DNA of 64,000 nucleotides from VRUE01 sp033856195 (GCA_033856195.1 JAWVFL010000068.1:10175-74174); one strand, 5' to 3'. Counted from the stretch's first letter, positions 15,205 through 25,036 are shown. Numbers and translations: made by a program. Notes: generated from the letters alone by a model not told the origin.

Positions 15205-16384
15205 CGCGCAAGGCCTCCACGCCCGGCAGCTTCTTTCCCTCCAAGAGCTCCAAGGATGCTCCTCCTCCGGTCGAGAGCCAATCAACTTTGTCGGCAAGGC
15301 CGAACTGCTGCAGGGCGGCGACCGAGTCGCCGCCTCCGACCACGGTAGTGCCCGGCGCCTTCGCGACCGCCTCGGCGACGGTGCGGGTGCCGGCAGCGAA
15401 GGGCTCCAGCTCGAAGGCGCCCATCGGTCCGTTCCAGAGCACCGTGCCAGCGGCGCCGATCGCCTCGGCGTAGGCGGCGGCGCTGCGCGGGCCGATGTCG
15501 AGCCCCATCCAACCGTCGGGCACATCGACGCCATCGCTCTCGCGCGGCTCGGTGTCAGCCGCAAAGCGTTCGCCGAGCACCAGGTCGGCCGGCAGGCGCA
15601 GCTCGCAGTCGGATGACTTGGCCCGCTCGAGCGCCTCGGAGGCAAGCTTTACGCCCTCCTCCTCGACGAGCGAATCGCCGGTGGAGATCCCCTGGGCACG
15701 GAAGAAGCTGAAGCACATCGCGCCGCCGATCAGGATCTCGTCGGCGATCTCGAGGAAGCGGTCGATCACGCCGACCTTGTCGGTCACCTTGGCGCCACCG
15801 AGAACGACGACCAGCGGCCGCGCCGGCGACTCGACCACGCGGGTCAGTTCGGTCACCTCCTGCTCGAGCAGCAGACCTGCGTAGCCCGGCAGCAGCGCGG
15901 CAACTCCGGCGGTGCTGGCGTGGGCGCGATGAGCGGCGCCAAAGGCGTCGTTGACGTAGAGGTCGGCCAGTTCGGCAAGCTGACCGGCTAGGGCGGGATC
16001 GTTCTCGGTCTCCCCCGGCTCGAAGCGCACGTTCTCGAGCAGCAGCACGTCGCGCGAGCCGAGACCCTCCGCCATCTCCTTGACCTCGTCGCCGACCACG
16101 GCCGGCGCCTGCCGCACGGGAGCGCCGAGCAGCTCGGCCAGGTGCTCGCCGACAGACACCATCGAGAGCTCCGGGACGACCTCGCCCTTCGGGCGCCCCA
16201 GATGCGAGACCAGCACCAACGAGGCGCTGCGCTCGCGCAGCAATTCGATCGTCGGCAGCGCCGCGCGGATGCGCGTGTCGTCGGCGACCCGGCCGCCGTC
16301 GAGCGGCACGTTGAAATCGACCCGGACCAAGACCCGCCTGCCCGCCACCTCGGCGTCGCGAACGCTGGCCTTGGCGAAGCTCAC
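15197..16384 (-). CDS. pgk: Phosphoglycerate kinase
   Basis: The start is GTG 16384 (VSFAKASVRDAEVAGRRVLV) with GAGGTGG just upstream, giving 395 residues. It makes ATP from 1,3-bisphosphoglycerate. The N-terminal VRVDFNVPLDGG substrate loop, SHLGRPKG, LLLENVRF, GGAKVTDK and the C-terminal GGGDSVAALQ/STGGGASLE nucleotide and hinge motifs are all present. It lies between gap and tpiA in the standard order; 88 bp separate it from gap and it overlaps tpiA. Confidence 0.97.
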   Translation of the reverse strand: MSFAKASVRDAEVAGRRVLVRVDFNVPLDGGRVADDTRIRAALPTIELLRERSASLVLVSHLGRPKGEVVPELSMVSVGEHLAELLGAPVRQAPAVVGDEVKEMAEGLGSRDVLLLENVRFEPGETENDPALAGQLAELADLYVNDAFGAAHRAHASTAGVAALLPGYAGLLLEQEVTELTRVVESPARPLVVVLGGAKVTDKVGVIDRFLEIADEILIGGAMCFSFFRAQGISTGDSLVEEEGVKLASEALERAKSSDCELRLPADLVLGERFAADTEPRESDGVDVPDGWMGLDIGPRSAAAYAEAIGAAGTVLWNGPMGAFELEPFAAGTRTVAEAVAKAPGTTVVGGGDSVAALQQFGLADKVDWLSTGGGASLELLEGKKLPGVEALRDA

Positions 16385-16472
16385 CGAACCACCTCGCGTT
16401 CGCGCACCAATCGCCACGGACCCGAACACCCGGAGATCACCGCGACGATTGGCGCGCTCACAGCTGCCGCGC

Positions 16473-17477
<1,005 letters not shown>

Positions 17478-17506
17478 TGAGTCAACCCTCCTGGGAGTTG
17501 GGGGCC

Positions 17507-17869
17507 CTAGTCGGACCCGATCGTGATCTCTATCTCGTACCCGTCGGGGTCCTTGAGGAACGCCGAGTAGGAGCCGGAGCCGTAGGAACGGCGCTCGCCC
17601 GGCTCTGAGACGCTGAGGCCACCCGCGTTCATGCCACCTTCCCAGGCCGCCTTGACGGCGACGATGCCGAGGCCGGAGAAGCTGAGCAGCCCGAAGCCCG
17701 CCTTGGGCTCGTGATGAGCGGAGATGAAGAAGACGGGTTTGGCGATGCCCCAGCCGATGGTTTCGTCCTCCTCGAAATGACGCCGCCAGCCAAGGGGCGC
17801 GAGCAGCGAGTCGTAGAACGACGCGCTCCGCTCGAGGTCGGATACCTCCAGTAGAACGTGGTGCAGCAT
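17507..17869 (-). CDS. VOC-family (glyoxalase/dioxygenase-like) protein
   Basis: This 120-residue single-module VOC protein has the pattern MLHHVLLEVSDLERSASFYD at the start and FLKDPDGYEIEITI at the end. A metal-type His in the first strand (HHVLLEV) and Glu in the last (YEIEI) are kept. Members bind a divalent metal and act as glyoxalases, dioxygenases or resistance proteins, so the substrate is open. It sits between gap and the ABC exporter where yvcK-whiA are found in many actinobacteria. Confidence 0.8.
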   Translation of the reverse strand: MLHHVLLEVSDLERSASFYDSLLAPLGWRRHFEEDETIGWGIAKPVFFISAHHEPKAGFGLLSFSGLGIVAVKAAWEGGMNAGGLSVSEPGERRSYGSGSYSAFLKDPDGYEIEITIGSD

Positions 17870-17898
17870 CGGCCTGGGAGGCTATACGGGCGGGCGGA

Positions 17899-18669
17899 TC
17901 AGCCGCCGCGCGGTGTCCAGCGGAAAAAGCGGATCGCGAGGAAGAGGCCGGCGATGCCCCAGATCGCGACGATCGCCAGGTTGTCCCATTGCAGGCCACC
18001 ACTGCTGCCGGGGGCGTAGACATCGAAGAAGGCCTCGAAGAAGTGGCGGATCGGGAAGAGGTCGGCGAAGTGGATGACCCCGCTGGGCAGCTGGTCGTCG
18101 GGGATGAAGACACCGGAGAGGAAGTAGAGCGGCAAGAGCAGGGCGTTGACGATCGGCGCCGCGGCGTCTTGTGAGGGAATCGCGGCGGTCAGAGCAATCC
18201 CGAGGCAGCAGAAGGCGGCTGCCCCGATCAGCAGGGTGACGACGATCTCCGGCAGGTGCTCCCATGGAATCGCCACCCCATACAGGAGGCGGCCGATCGC
18301 AGCCATCAGCGCCAGCATCAGCAGGGCCACGACGGCCGAGTTGCCGATGCGGCCGGCGATGAAGACCCAGGCGGGCATCGGCGTGCCGCGGCCGCGCTTG
18401 AGGCGGCCGTCCTCGCGGGCGATCACCAGCGACATCGCCAGCGACTGCATCGTCGCTGAGATCACCGCCAGGGTGATGATCGCCGGTACGTAGTAGGCGG
18501 TGGTCTTGATCCCGCCACGAACGTCGACGGTCTGCCCGCCGAAGACCGTGGCGAAGATCAGCAGCAGGATCACCGGGAACATCACGGTGAAGAAGACGGA
18601 TGCCGGGTTGCGCCAGAAGGCCTTCTGGTCGTAGCGGAACTGGTGGGCGAAGAGCGCCAGGCCGCTCAT
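17899..18669 (-). CDS. ABC-2 type exporter permease
   Basis: This 256-residue protein has six predicted membrane helices in the ABC2_membrane layout: FFTVMFPVILLLIFATVFGG, YYVPAIITLAVISATMQSLA, SAVVALLMLALMAAIG, VTLLIGAAAFCCLGIALT, IVNALLLPLYFLSGVFIP and a final helix. The loop SLVIAREDGRLKRGRGTPMP is typical of DrrB/NodJ-like permeases. It pairs with the ATPase gene immediately upstream on the same strand; together they form a drug, lipid or polysaccharide exporter of unknown cargo. Repeat A3 sits between the two genes. Confidence 0.88.
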   Translation of the reverse strand: MSGLALFAHQFRYDQKAFWRNPASVFFTVMFPVILLLIFATVFGGQTVDVRGGIKTTAYYVPAIITLAVISATMQSLAMSLVIAREDGRLKRGRGTPMPAWVFIAGRIGNSAVVALLMLALMAAIGRLLYGVAIPWEHLPEIVVTLLIGAAAFCCLGIALTAAIPSQDAAAPIVNALLLPLYFLSGVFIPDDQLPSGVIHFADLFPIRHFFEAFFDVYAPGSSGGLQWDNLAIVAIWGIAGLFLAIRFFRWTPRGG

Positions 18670-18678
18670 GGCTGCTTC

Positions 18679-18730
18679 TTCCGGTGCGCTTTATCGGCGC
18701 ATAGGGGGGGAAAGGCGCACCGGAAGCTCA
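18679..18730. repeat. Palindromic repeat family A, copy A3
   Basis: Minus strand: TGAGCTTCCGGTGCGCC at the ATPase stop, ending GCGCACCGGAAGAAG just before the permease ATG (18669). The arms are 12-14 bp. The TGA is the ATPase stop and the purine-rich right arm may serve as the permease ribosome site. Confidence 0.8.
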
Positions 18731-19591
18731 TTCGGCGGATTCCCCCTCCGCGGTCAGCGAGAGATAGACGTCCTCGAGGTTGGGACGGGTCACTTCCAGG
18801 CCCTCCAGCTCGAGCCCCTGCGCGAGCGCGCGCTCGGTCAGCTCGTGCAGATCGGCGACGGGGGTCGTCGTCTCCACCGAGACGTCCTCGCCATCGAGCC
18901 GGTAGCTGATCGTCGTCGGCAGGCTCCCGCGGTCGCCGAGGTCGTCGGGGGTCCCGCTTGCCACCACCTCGCCACGGGAGATGATCGTCACCCGGTCGGC
19001 GAGGCGCTGCGCCTCGTCCATGTAGTGGGTGGTGAGGAAGACGGTCTTGCCGAGGTCGCGCAGGCCGGCGATCGTCTCCCAGGCCTGGCGCCGCGCCGAA
19101 GGGTCGAAGCCGGTCGTCGGCTCGTCGAGGAAGAGCAGCTCGGGATCGCCGACCAGGGCCATGCCAACGTCGAGGCGGCGCTGCTGGCCCCCGGAGAGGC
19201 TGCTGGCCCGCGCATCCGCCTTGCCGGCGAGGCCGACCAGCTCGATCACCTCGTCGACTGGCCGGGGCGCCCGGTAATAGCCGGCGTAGAGGCCGAGTGA
19301 CTCGCGCACGGTCAGGTAGGGATCGAGCCGGCAGGTCTGCAGGACGATGCCGATCCGCTCCCGCCAAGCCCGATCGCCGCGCTGCGGATCCTCGCCCAAG
19401 ACCGAGACCTCTCCCCCACTGCGCTTGCGATACCCCTCGAGGATCTCGACCGTGGTCGTCTTGCCGGCGCCGTTGGGGCCGAGGAAGGCAAAGACCTCTC
19501 CCGGCTGCACTTCGAGGTCGATTCCCCGCACGGCCTCAAAGTCGCCATAGCTCTTGCGCAGACCGCGGATGGAGATGACGGGATCGGGCAA
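18728..19591 (-). CDS. ABC exporter ATPase (DrrA/CcmA type)
   Basis: This 287-residue protein is full length for the DrrA class. Walker A is FLGPNGAGKTTTVEIL, followed by a Q-loop IGIVLQTCRL. The signature LSGGQQRRLDVGMAL, Walker B LLFLDEPTTGFD and the H-switch TTHYMDEAQRLADR are intact. The C-terminal ~75 residues (LDGEDVSVETTTPVADLHEL) are the extra regulatory domain seen in drug and polyketide exporters. It energises the permease encoded next. Confidence 0.93.
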   Translation of the reverse strand: MPDPVISIRGLRKSYGDFEAVRGIDLEVQPGEVFAFLGPNGAGKTTTVEILEGYRKRSGGEVSVLGEDPQRGDRAWRERIGIVLQTCRLDPYLTVRESLGLYAGYYRAPRPVDEVIELVGLAGKADARASSLSGGQQRRLDVGMALVGDPELLFLDEPTTGFDPSARRQAWETIAGLRDLGKTVFLTTHYMDEAQRLADRVTIISRGEVVASGTPDDLGDRGSLPTTISYRLDGEDVSVETTTPVADLHELTERALAQGLELEGLEVTRPNLEDVYLSLTAEGESAE

Positions 19592-19619
19592 GGGCTGGCG
19601 ATTCTATGAAGGCGGTGAC

Positions 19620-19719
19620 TGACGGGGCGCAGACGTTGCCAGGCAAGGACGCAGGGAGCGCGGCGTGCTCTGCACGCGAGCGACTGAGGACGCCGCATGG
19701 CGACGCCTGCGCCCCGTCA
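19620..19719. repeat. Palindromic repeat family C, copy C1
   Basis: The ends TGACGGGGCGCAG (from 19620) and CTGCGCCCCGTCA (to 19719) are perfect complements, and inside them GACGTTGCCA faces TGGCGACG. The terminal TCA is the rapZ stop codon on the minus strand. The core AAGGACGCAGGGAGCG recurs at 34865-34964 and inverted at 49482-49580. It fills the rapZ/ABC gap. Confidence 0.8.
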
Positions 19720-20643
19720 GTCCACTGCGGTGTCGCGGTGCTTTAGGTGAACCACGACGTCCTCGCGGCCTTCGAGCTCGCGGCGAATGCGGTCGGCGAC
19801 GGTGATCGAGCGGTGGCGACCGCCGGTGCAGCCGATTGCGATCGTCAGGTGGCTCTTGCCCTCCGCCACGTAGGCGGGGACGAGGAAGTCGAGCAGCGGC
19901 AGCAGCCGCCCGTAGAACTCGCCCGCCTGGGTCCCCGACTCGACGTAGTCGCGCACCCGCTTGTCGAGACCGGTCAACGGCCGCAGGTCATCGACGTAGT
20001 GCGGGTTGGGCAAGAAACGAACGTCGAGGGTGAGGTCGGAGTCGTGCGGCGGTCCGTTCTTGAAGCCAAAGGTGAGCAGCGTCAGCGCCATCTTGCCCGT
20101 CTCGTGATGGCCGAGCATGTCCTCGGCGATGCGCCGCCGCAGGGTCCCGCCGGTGAGGTTGCTGGTGTCCATCACCACGTCGGCGCGCTCGCGCAGCGGC
20201 GCCAACAGCTCGCGCTCGGCGCGGATCCCGTCGACGATCCGCCCTTCTGGCGCCAGCGGGTGGCGACGGCGCGTCTCCTTGTAGCGGTCGACCAGCGTCT
20301 CCTCGTCGGCCTCGAGGAAGAGCACGGTCGGTTTGAGGCCGTCGGCCTCGAGATCGTCGAGCACCTGCAGCAGATCGTCGAAGTAGTCGCCGCCGCGCAC
20401 GTCGGAGACGACCGCGGCGCACTCGACCCCGCTGCCCTCGTGGCGGAAGAGCTCGCCGAGGCTGCCGATCATCCGCGGCGGCAGGTTGTCGACGCAGAAG
20501 TAGCCGCCGTCCTCGAAGGCGGCGATCGCCTCCGACTTGCCGGCGCCGGAGTGGCCGGTGATGACGACGAGCTCGACCTCACGGGCGGGTGAGCGCCCGT
20601 CGCGTTCGGCCTCCAGTTTCTGCGCTTCCCCCGTGCTCGCCAT
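19717..20643 (-). CDS. rapZ: RNase adapter RapZ / YvcJ-type nucleotide-binding protein
   Basis: This 308-residue protein has an N-terminal P-loop VITGHSGAGKSEAIAAFED, the motif YFCVDNLPP, and MDTSNLTGGTLRRRIAED. The C-terminal RapZ-C/RNase-A-like domain carries FGFKNGPPHDSDLTLDVRFL, and GCTGGRHRSI ends the conserved part. The family binds GTP or UDP-GlcNAc and in proteobacteria guides RNase E; in actinobacteria it sits between uvrC and yvcK with a less clear role. Its ATG follows the uvrC stop by 1 nt. The expected next gene, yvcK, is absent. Confidence 0.92.
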   Translation of the reverse strand: MASTGEAQKLEAERDGRSPAREVELVVITGHSGAGKSEAIAAFEDGGYFCVDNLPPRMIGSLGELFRHEGSGVECAAVVSDVRGGDYFDDLLQVLDDLEADGLKPTVLFLEADEETLVDRYKETRRRHPLAPEGRIVDGIRAERELLAPLRERADVVMDTSNLTGGTLRRRIAEDMLGHHETGKMALTLLTFGFKNGPPHDSDLTLDVRFLPNPHYVDDLRPLTGLDKRVRDYVESGTQAGEFYGRLLPLLDFLVPAYVAEGKSHLTIAIGCTGGRHRSITVADRIRRELEGREDVVVHLKHRDTAVD

Positions 20644-20644
20644 T

Positions 20645-22543
20645 TCAGCCGGTCCTGTTCAGTTGCTCGTGGATCTCACGGGCTACCTTGCCAGGCACGC
20701 CGGGCACCATTTCGAGTTCCTCGCGACTGGCGCTGACGAAGCGCTCTGGAGAGCCGAAGTGCTGGAGTAGGGCGCGCTTGCGGACCGGCCCGATCCCCTT
20801 CAGCTCGTCGAGCACCGAGCCGGTCATCGCGCGGTCGCGGCGGCCGCGGTGGTGGTCGATCGCGAAGCGGTGCGCCTCGTCGCGCACTCGCTGCAGCAGC
20901 TTCGAGGCCTCCGAGTCTGCGGCGAGGTCGATCGGCGCGGCGCGGCCGGGCACATAGACCTCCTCCAGCCGCTTGGCGAGACCGATCACGGTGACGCCGC
21001 GATCGATGAACGGCACCAACGCCCGTATCCCGGCCGAGAGCTGCCCCTTGCCGCCGTCGATCACGATCAGCGAGGGCAGCGAGGCGAAGCTGTCGTCGCG
21101 TTTGCGGTCGTGGGGGGAGAGATCGACCTGTTCGAGGTAGCGGTTCATCCGCCGTCCCAGGATCTCCTCCATCGAGGCGAAGTCGTCGGGACCGGCCCCG
21201 CGGCCGTCGCCGTTCTCGCCCCGCACCCGAAACCTCCGGTAGTCGGACTTCTTCGTCGCACCTCCCTCGAACACCACCATCGAGGCAACGGTGTGCTCAC
21301 CACCGAGGTTGGAGATGTCGAATCCCTCGATCCGCACCGGCAACTCCTGCATGTCCAGCGCCTCGCGCAGGCTGGCAAGCGACTCGACCCGCCGCTGGCG
21401 CCGGTGCTCGCGGCGCAGCCGGTCCTGGTCGAGGGCGAGGCGAGCGTTGCGCTCGGCCAGCTCGCGCAGGCGGCGCTTGTCACCGCGCTCGGCGACCCGC
21501 ACCTCGACCGCGCTGCCGCGCCGCTCGCTCAGCGCTGCTTCGAGCAGCTCGACGCGCTCGCGCAGGTAGGGGCCGACGATGATCGTGCGCGGCATCGCCG
21601 GCGAAGCCGAGTAGTACTGGCCAACGAACTCCTCGGCGACCTCGGCGAGGTCGCGTTCGGCCTGGTTGTCGAGGTAGAAGCTCTGGCGCTCGGCGAGGAT
21701 GCCGTCGCGCACCTGGAAGACCTGGGCGTTGGCGTCCTGCCCTTCGGCGGCGACGCCGATCAGATCGGCGGTGCCGACCGTGCCGCCGGCGACGCGCTGG
21801 CGCTCGAACAGCGACTGGATCGCCTTCAGCCGGTCGCGGTGCAGGGCGGCGCGCTCGAACTCGCGAGCCGCGGCCGCCTCCTCCATCTTCTCCTGCTCGT
21901 CTGCCTCGACCTGGCGGTAGCGGCCGGAGAGGAAGTCGACGATCGCCTCGATATTGCGGCGATACTCCTCACGGCTGATGTAGCCGACGCAGGGCGCCCC
22001 GCAGCGCTTGATGTAGTAGTCGAGGCAGGGGCTGCCGGGGCGGCGGCCGGGCTCCTTGCCCTCGCAGGTGCGGAACTGGAAGAGCTTGCCGAGCAGGTCG
22101 AGCGTCTCGCGCACCCGCTTGGCGCTGGAAAAGGGACCGAAGTAGGCGCGGCCGCTGCGATGCTTCTCGCGAGTGAAGTAGACGCGCGGGTAGTCCTCGT
22201 CGAGGCTGACGCAGACGTAGGGGTAGGACTTGTCGTCGCGCAGGCGGATGTTGAAGCGGGGGCGGTGGCGCTTGATGAAGGTCTGCTCGGTCAGCAGCGC
22301 CTCGGCCTCGGTCGATGTGACCAGGCACTCGATGTGGTCGACGCGCGACGTGAGGCGGCTCTCACCCCCGGCCGAGAAGTGCGAGGCGACTCGCTTGCGA
22401 ATCGAGCGCGCCTTGCCGACGTAGAGCGTCTCGCCGTCGGCGCCGTGAAAGAGGTAGACGCCTGGCGAATCGGGCAGCTCGCGGCGCTGCTGCGCGATCC
22501 GTTCCGCGCGCGAGAGCTCGTCGTTGCCGTTGTCTTTGCTCAC
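20645..22543 (-). CDS. uvrC: Excinuclease ABC subunit C
   Basis: This 632-residue nuclease makes the 3' and 5' incisions in UvrABC nucleotide-excision repair. The GIY-YIG domain is SPGVYLFHGADGETLYVGKA. The Cys-containing region CLDYYIKRCGAPC, a UVR helix near residues 205-240, the RNase-H-like endonuclease (EGFDISNLGGEHTVASMVVF, VIDGGKGQL) and terminal helix-hairpin-helix repeats (LKGIGPVRKRALLQHFGS) are all visible. It is divergent from the enoyl-CoA hydratase gene and is the first gene of a run with rapZ. Confidence 0.96.
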   Translation of the reverse strand: MSKDNGNDELSRAERIAQQRRELPDSPGVYLFHGADGETLYVGKARSIRKRVASHFSAGGESRLTSRVDHIECLVTSTEAEALLTEQTFIKRHRPRFNIRLRDDKSYPYVCVSLDEDYPRVYFTREKHRSGRAYFGPFSSAKRVRETLDLLGKLFQFRTCEGKEPGRRPGSPCLDYYIKRCGAPCVGYISREEYRRNIEAIVDFLSGRYRQVEADEQEKMEEAAAAREFERAALHRDRLKAIQSLFERQRVAGGTVGTADLIGVAAEGQDANAQVFQVRDGILAERQSFYLDNQAERDLAEVAEEFVGQYYSASPAMPRTIIVGPYLRERVELLEAALSERRGSAVEVRVAERGDKRRLRELAERNARLALDQDRLRREHRRQRRVESLASLREALDMQELPVRIEGFDISNLGGEHTVASMVVFEGGATKKSDYRRFRVRGENGDGRGAGPDDFASMEEILGRRMNRYLEQVDLSPHDRKRDDSFASLPSLIVIDGGKGQLSAGIRALVPFIDRGVTVIGLAKRLEEVYVPGRAAPIDLAADSEASKLLQRVRDEAHRFAIDHHRGRRDRAMTGSVLDELKGIGPVRKRALLQHFGSPERFVSASREELEMVPGVPGKVAREIHEQLNRTG

Positions 22544-22626
22544 CGGTCAAAGAGTAGGCTCCTGGCCACCCGGCCAAAGTCACCCGGGCCAAGCCAGCCG
22601 ACAACACTTCACCGACGGAGAGCGAG

Positions 22627-23457
22627 ATGACCCCCGAGACCCTGACCAGCGCCCCACCCGAGCTGAAGACACTGCGGATCGAGATCGACGGGGAGATCGG
22701 CACCCTCACCCTCGACCGACCCGACGCCTTCAACGCGATGAGCCCGGAGATGATCGGCGAGATGACCGTCGCCTTCGCCTGGCTCGCCGACCGGGCATCG
22801 ATCCGGGCGCTGATCATCACCGGCTCCGGCAAGGCCTTCTGTGCCGGCGGCGACGTCACCTGGTTCCAGCGCGGCGTCTCCGACGAGGAGATCGACCTGC
22901 CCTCGGAAGTGCGACGCGGCGCCGAGGCGCTGCACGCGGCGATCGTCGACCTGCGGCGGATCCCCTACCCGGTGATCTGCGCGGTCAACGGCCCCGCCGC
23001 GGGAGCCGGCTTCTCGCTGGCGCTCGCCTGCGACATCCGCATCGCCTCAGAGGCCGCTTTCTTCGCCCCCGCCTACGGGCGGATCGGCGCCTCGCCGGAC
23101 GGCGGCATGACCTACTTCCTGCCCCGCGTGGTGGGACCAAGCCGGGCATTGGAGCTGCTGCTCGAAGACCCCAACATGAAGGCCAAGGACGCGCTCGCCG
23201 AGCGCATCGTCGCCGAGGTCGTGGCCCCCGATGAGCTGATGGAGACGGCGCGTGCCAAGGCCGAGAAGCTGGCCGCGAAGGCGCCGCACTACGTGCGCAT
23301 GGCAAAGACGCTGGTCGGTGGCAGCATCGAGCACACCCTCACCGAGCACCTGCAGCTGGAGCGTCACGGCATCGCCGACAGCATGGCGACCGAGGATCTG
23401 CGCAACGGCGTAGAGGCCTTCTTCGGCGGCGGCACGCCCGAGTTCCACGGCCGCTGA
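22627..23457 (+). CDS. Enoyl-CoA hydratase/isomerase family protein
   Basis: This 276-residue crotonase-fold protein has GAGAT-type ribosome spacing before ATG 22627. The oxyanion-hole segments are SGKAFCAGGDVTWFQ and VICAVNGPAAGAGFSLALA. The typical acid position reads GRIGASPDGGMTYFLPR: Asp-Gly in place of the hydratase Glu, as in PaaG-type isomerases and other non-hydratase members. It acts on acyl-CoA esters, but whether as hydratase or isomerase cannot be settled from sequence alone. The first 20 residues are extra and polar. No fatty-acid operon surrounds it, so it is monocistronic or followed by the cupredoxin gene. Confidence 0.88.
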   Translation: MTPETLTSAPPELKTLRIEIDGEIGTLTLDRPDAFNAMSPEMIGEMTVAFAWLADRASIRALIITGSGKAFCAGGDVTWFQRGVSDEEIDLPSEVRRGAEALHAAIVDLRRIPYPVICAVNGPAAGAGFSLALACDIRIASEAAFFAPAYGRIGASPDGGMTYFLPRVVGPSRALELLLEDPNMKAKDALAERIVAEVVAPDELMETARAKAEKLAAKAPHYVRMAKTLVGGSIEHTLTEHLQLERHGIADSMATEDLRNGVEAFFGGGTPEFHGR

Positions 23458-23541
23458 ACCGAGCTCGAGCGCCCCGCGTATGCAGTTACAGTCTGCCTGA
23501 GCATTCGTCCCCCAGGAAAGCCACCAGGAAGGATCCACCGC

Positions 23542-23997
23542 ATGAAGAAGCTCGTCGCGTTTCTAGTCCTGGCCCTCGCATCGCTAGCCCTTGTCGCCTG
23601 CGGCAGCAGCAGCGACAGCTCCAGCACCACTGCCACCAGTGGCGGAGAAAGCACTGCGGAGACGGGTGGCGCGACGCCAGGCGGAAAGGCCAACGCGGGT
23701 GGAGGAGCGACTTCGAGCATCAAGTTCGAAGCCGATCCAGGCGGCGAACTCGCCTACACGACCACCAGCGCGACGGCCAAGCCAGGCAAAGTCACCCTCG
23801 AATTCACCAACCCCCAAGCCCTCACCCACGACGTGGCAATCGAATCTTCCAGCGGCGAAGAAGTAGGCAAGACCGAACTGATCGCCAGCGGCTCCGACTC
23901 CACCACCGTCGACCTCAAACCCGGCACCTACACCTTCTACTGCTCGGTCCCGGGCCACCGCGAAGCCGGCATGGAAGGCACGCTCACCGTCAAGTAG
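23542..23997 (+). CDS. Cupredoxin lipoprotein (plastocyanin/azurin-like)
   Basis: This 151-residue protein has a lipoprotein signal (MKKLVAFLVLALASLALVAC) and a Ser/Thr/Gly-rich tether of ~35 residues. A ~95-residue blue-copper fold follows: a first His in ALTHDVAIE and the C-terminal ligand loop FYCSVPGHREAGMEG, which supplies Cys, His and Met. It probably carries electrons outside the membrane. A strong GGAAGGAT-like site precedes ATG 23542. Glutamate is nearly always GAA. The SRPBCC gene starts 5 bp after the stop. Confidence 0.92.
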   Translation: MKKLVAFLVLALASLALVACGSSSDSSSTTATSGGESTAETGGATPGGKANAGGGATSSIKFEADPGGELAYTTTSATAKPGKVTLEFTNPQALTHDVAIESSSGEEVGKTELIASGSDSTTVDLKPGTYTFYCSVPGHREAGMEGTLTVK

Positions 23998-24002
23998 CCA
24001 GC

Positions 24003-24449
24003 ATGAGCCGCTGGGAGACGACGAGCACACTGGAGGCCGGGGTCAGCCCGGCCTCCATTTGGCAGAAGGCCTACGCGGACGCCTCGGCTTGGCCCAGGTG
24101 GAACACCGAGATCAAGCGCGCCAGCCTCGACGGCCCGCTGGTTCTCGGCGCAACGGCAAAGATCGTCTTCAGCACCGGCCTGCGCCTGCGCTTCCGCGTA
24201 GTCGAGTTCGAGAGCGGCCGCCTCTTCACCGACGAGTCCCGCCTGCCCGGGGCCCGCATGGGTCACCGTCACCTGGTCGAGCCAACCGGGACCGGCAGCC
24301 ACCTCACCAACACCATCTACATCGAGGGACCACTGGCGCCCTTGTGGTGCCGGATCATGGGGCCTGCTGCGAAGCGAACCCTGCCCGGCGCCCAGCGCGC
24401 GGTGGTTAGTTGCGCGTCAGGCGATACCAACGAGGTTCGGAGTTCTTGA
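24003..24449 (+). CDS. SRPBCC-fold protein
   Basis: This 148-residue protein starts MSRWETTSTLEAGVSPASIW and shows the SRPBCC/polyketide-cyclase pattern AYADASAWPRWNTEIKRASL, followed by strands and GSHLTNTIYIEGPLAPLWCR, with the final helix at GPAAKRTLPGAQRAV. The fold binds hydrophobic ligands; the function is unknown. Its last 44 bp overlap the convergent methyltransferase, and the last ~13 residues (SCASGDTNEVRSS) look like read-through into that gene, suggesting the original stop was lost. Confidence 0.75.
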   Translation: MSRWETTSTLEAGVSPASIWQKAYADASAWPRWNTEIKRASLDGPLVLGATAKIVFSTGLRLRFRVVEFESGRLFTDESRLPGARMGHRHLVEPTGTGSHLTNTIYIEGPLAPLWCRIMGPAAKRTLPGAQRAVVSCASGDTNEVRSS

Positions 24450-25014
24450 GCGGACCGGGCATCCCAGCGGTGTCGGCCGCCTCGTCCTCGCTGAGCTCCC
24501 AGTCCGAGAAGGTGGTGACAATCTCCTCCTTGGCGACACCCCGGGGCAACGGTCCGCGATGCCCAGGCCCAAAAGCAAACACCAGCAGCGTGCTGCCGGG
24601 GACGGTCACAGCGCTCGCCCCTTTTGCGTAGTCCTGGCGCTGACCGGGCTTGAACCCGTGGAGGCAGCCAACGTCGAGCAGGAACCGATATCCGCCACCA
24701 ACCGACTCCTCCAGTCGAGTCGCATCGCCCTTTAGGAATTGCACTTCGGCGTCGGCTGCCGCCGCCTTCTCGCGTGCCGCCTCCACCGCCTTGCCTACTG
24801 CATCGACCCCGGTGACCTGCCACCCCCGCCGGGCAAGCTCGATCGCGTGAGCGCCGGTCCCGCAGCCGATGTCAAGCGCCTTGCCGAGCGTCGGCGTAAG
24901 GCCAGCCTCCTCGCGGTCAAGCAGTGCCGCCAACTGCGGCCCGAACCCGACTCCAGCCTGCTCCCAGGGAGTGAAACCGAACCGATACGCAAGGCGATAG
25001 CCGGTACTCATCAC
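24406..25014 (-). CDS. Class I SAM-dependent methyltransferase
   Basis: About 202 residues: start GYRLAYRFGFTPWEQAG, motif I ALDIGCGTGAHAIELA, motif II GWQVTGVDAVGKAVE, FLKGDAT, then LLDVGCLHG and VFAFGPGHRG. The layout matches the small tellurite/thiopurine-type methyltransferases (TehB/TPMT-like), but the substrate is not evident. ATG 25011 is an alternative start 3 nt in. It overlaps the SRPBCC gene tail to tail and lies just downstream of the MaoC gene. Confidence 0.85.
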   Translation of the reverse strand: MMSTGYRLAYRFGFTPWEQAGVGFGPQLAALLDREEAGLTPTLGKALDIGCGTGAHAIELARRGWQVTGVDAVGKAVEAAREKAAAADAEVQFLKGDATRLEESVGGGYRFLLDVGCLHGFKPGQRQDYAKGASAVTVPGSTLLVFAFGPGHRGPLPRGVAKEEIVTTFSDWELSEDEAADTAGMPGPLKNSEPRWYRLTRN

Positions 25015-25036
25015 GCCAGTGTCCCCTATTGGGCGC

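Noticed and set aside
22627..23457. Calling the crotonase a hydratase outright
   Set aside because: The usual hydratase Glu position reads Asp-Gly, so a specific reaction is not supported.
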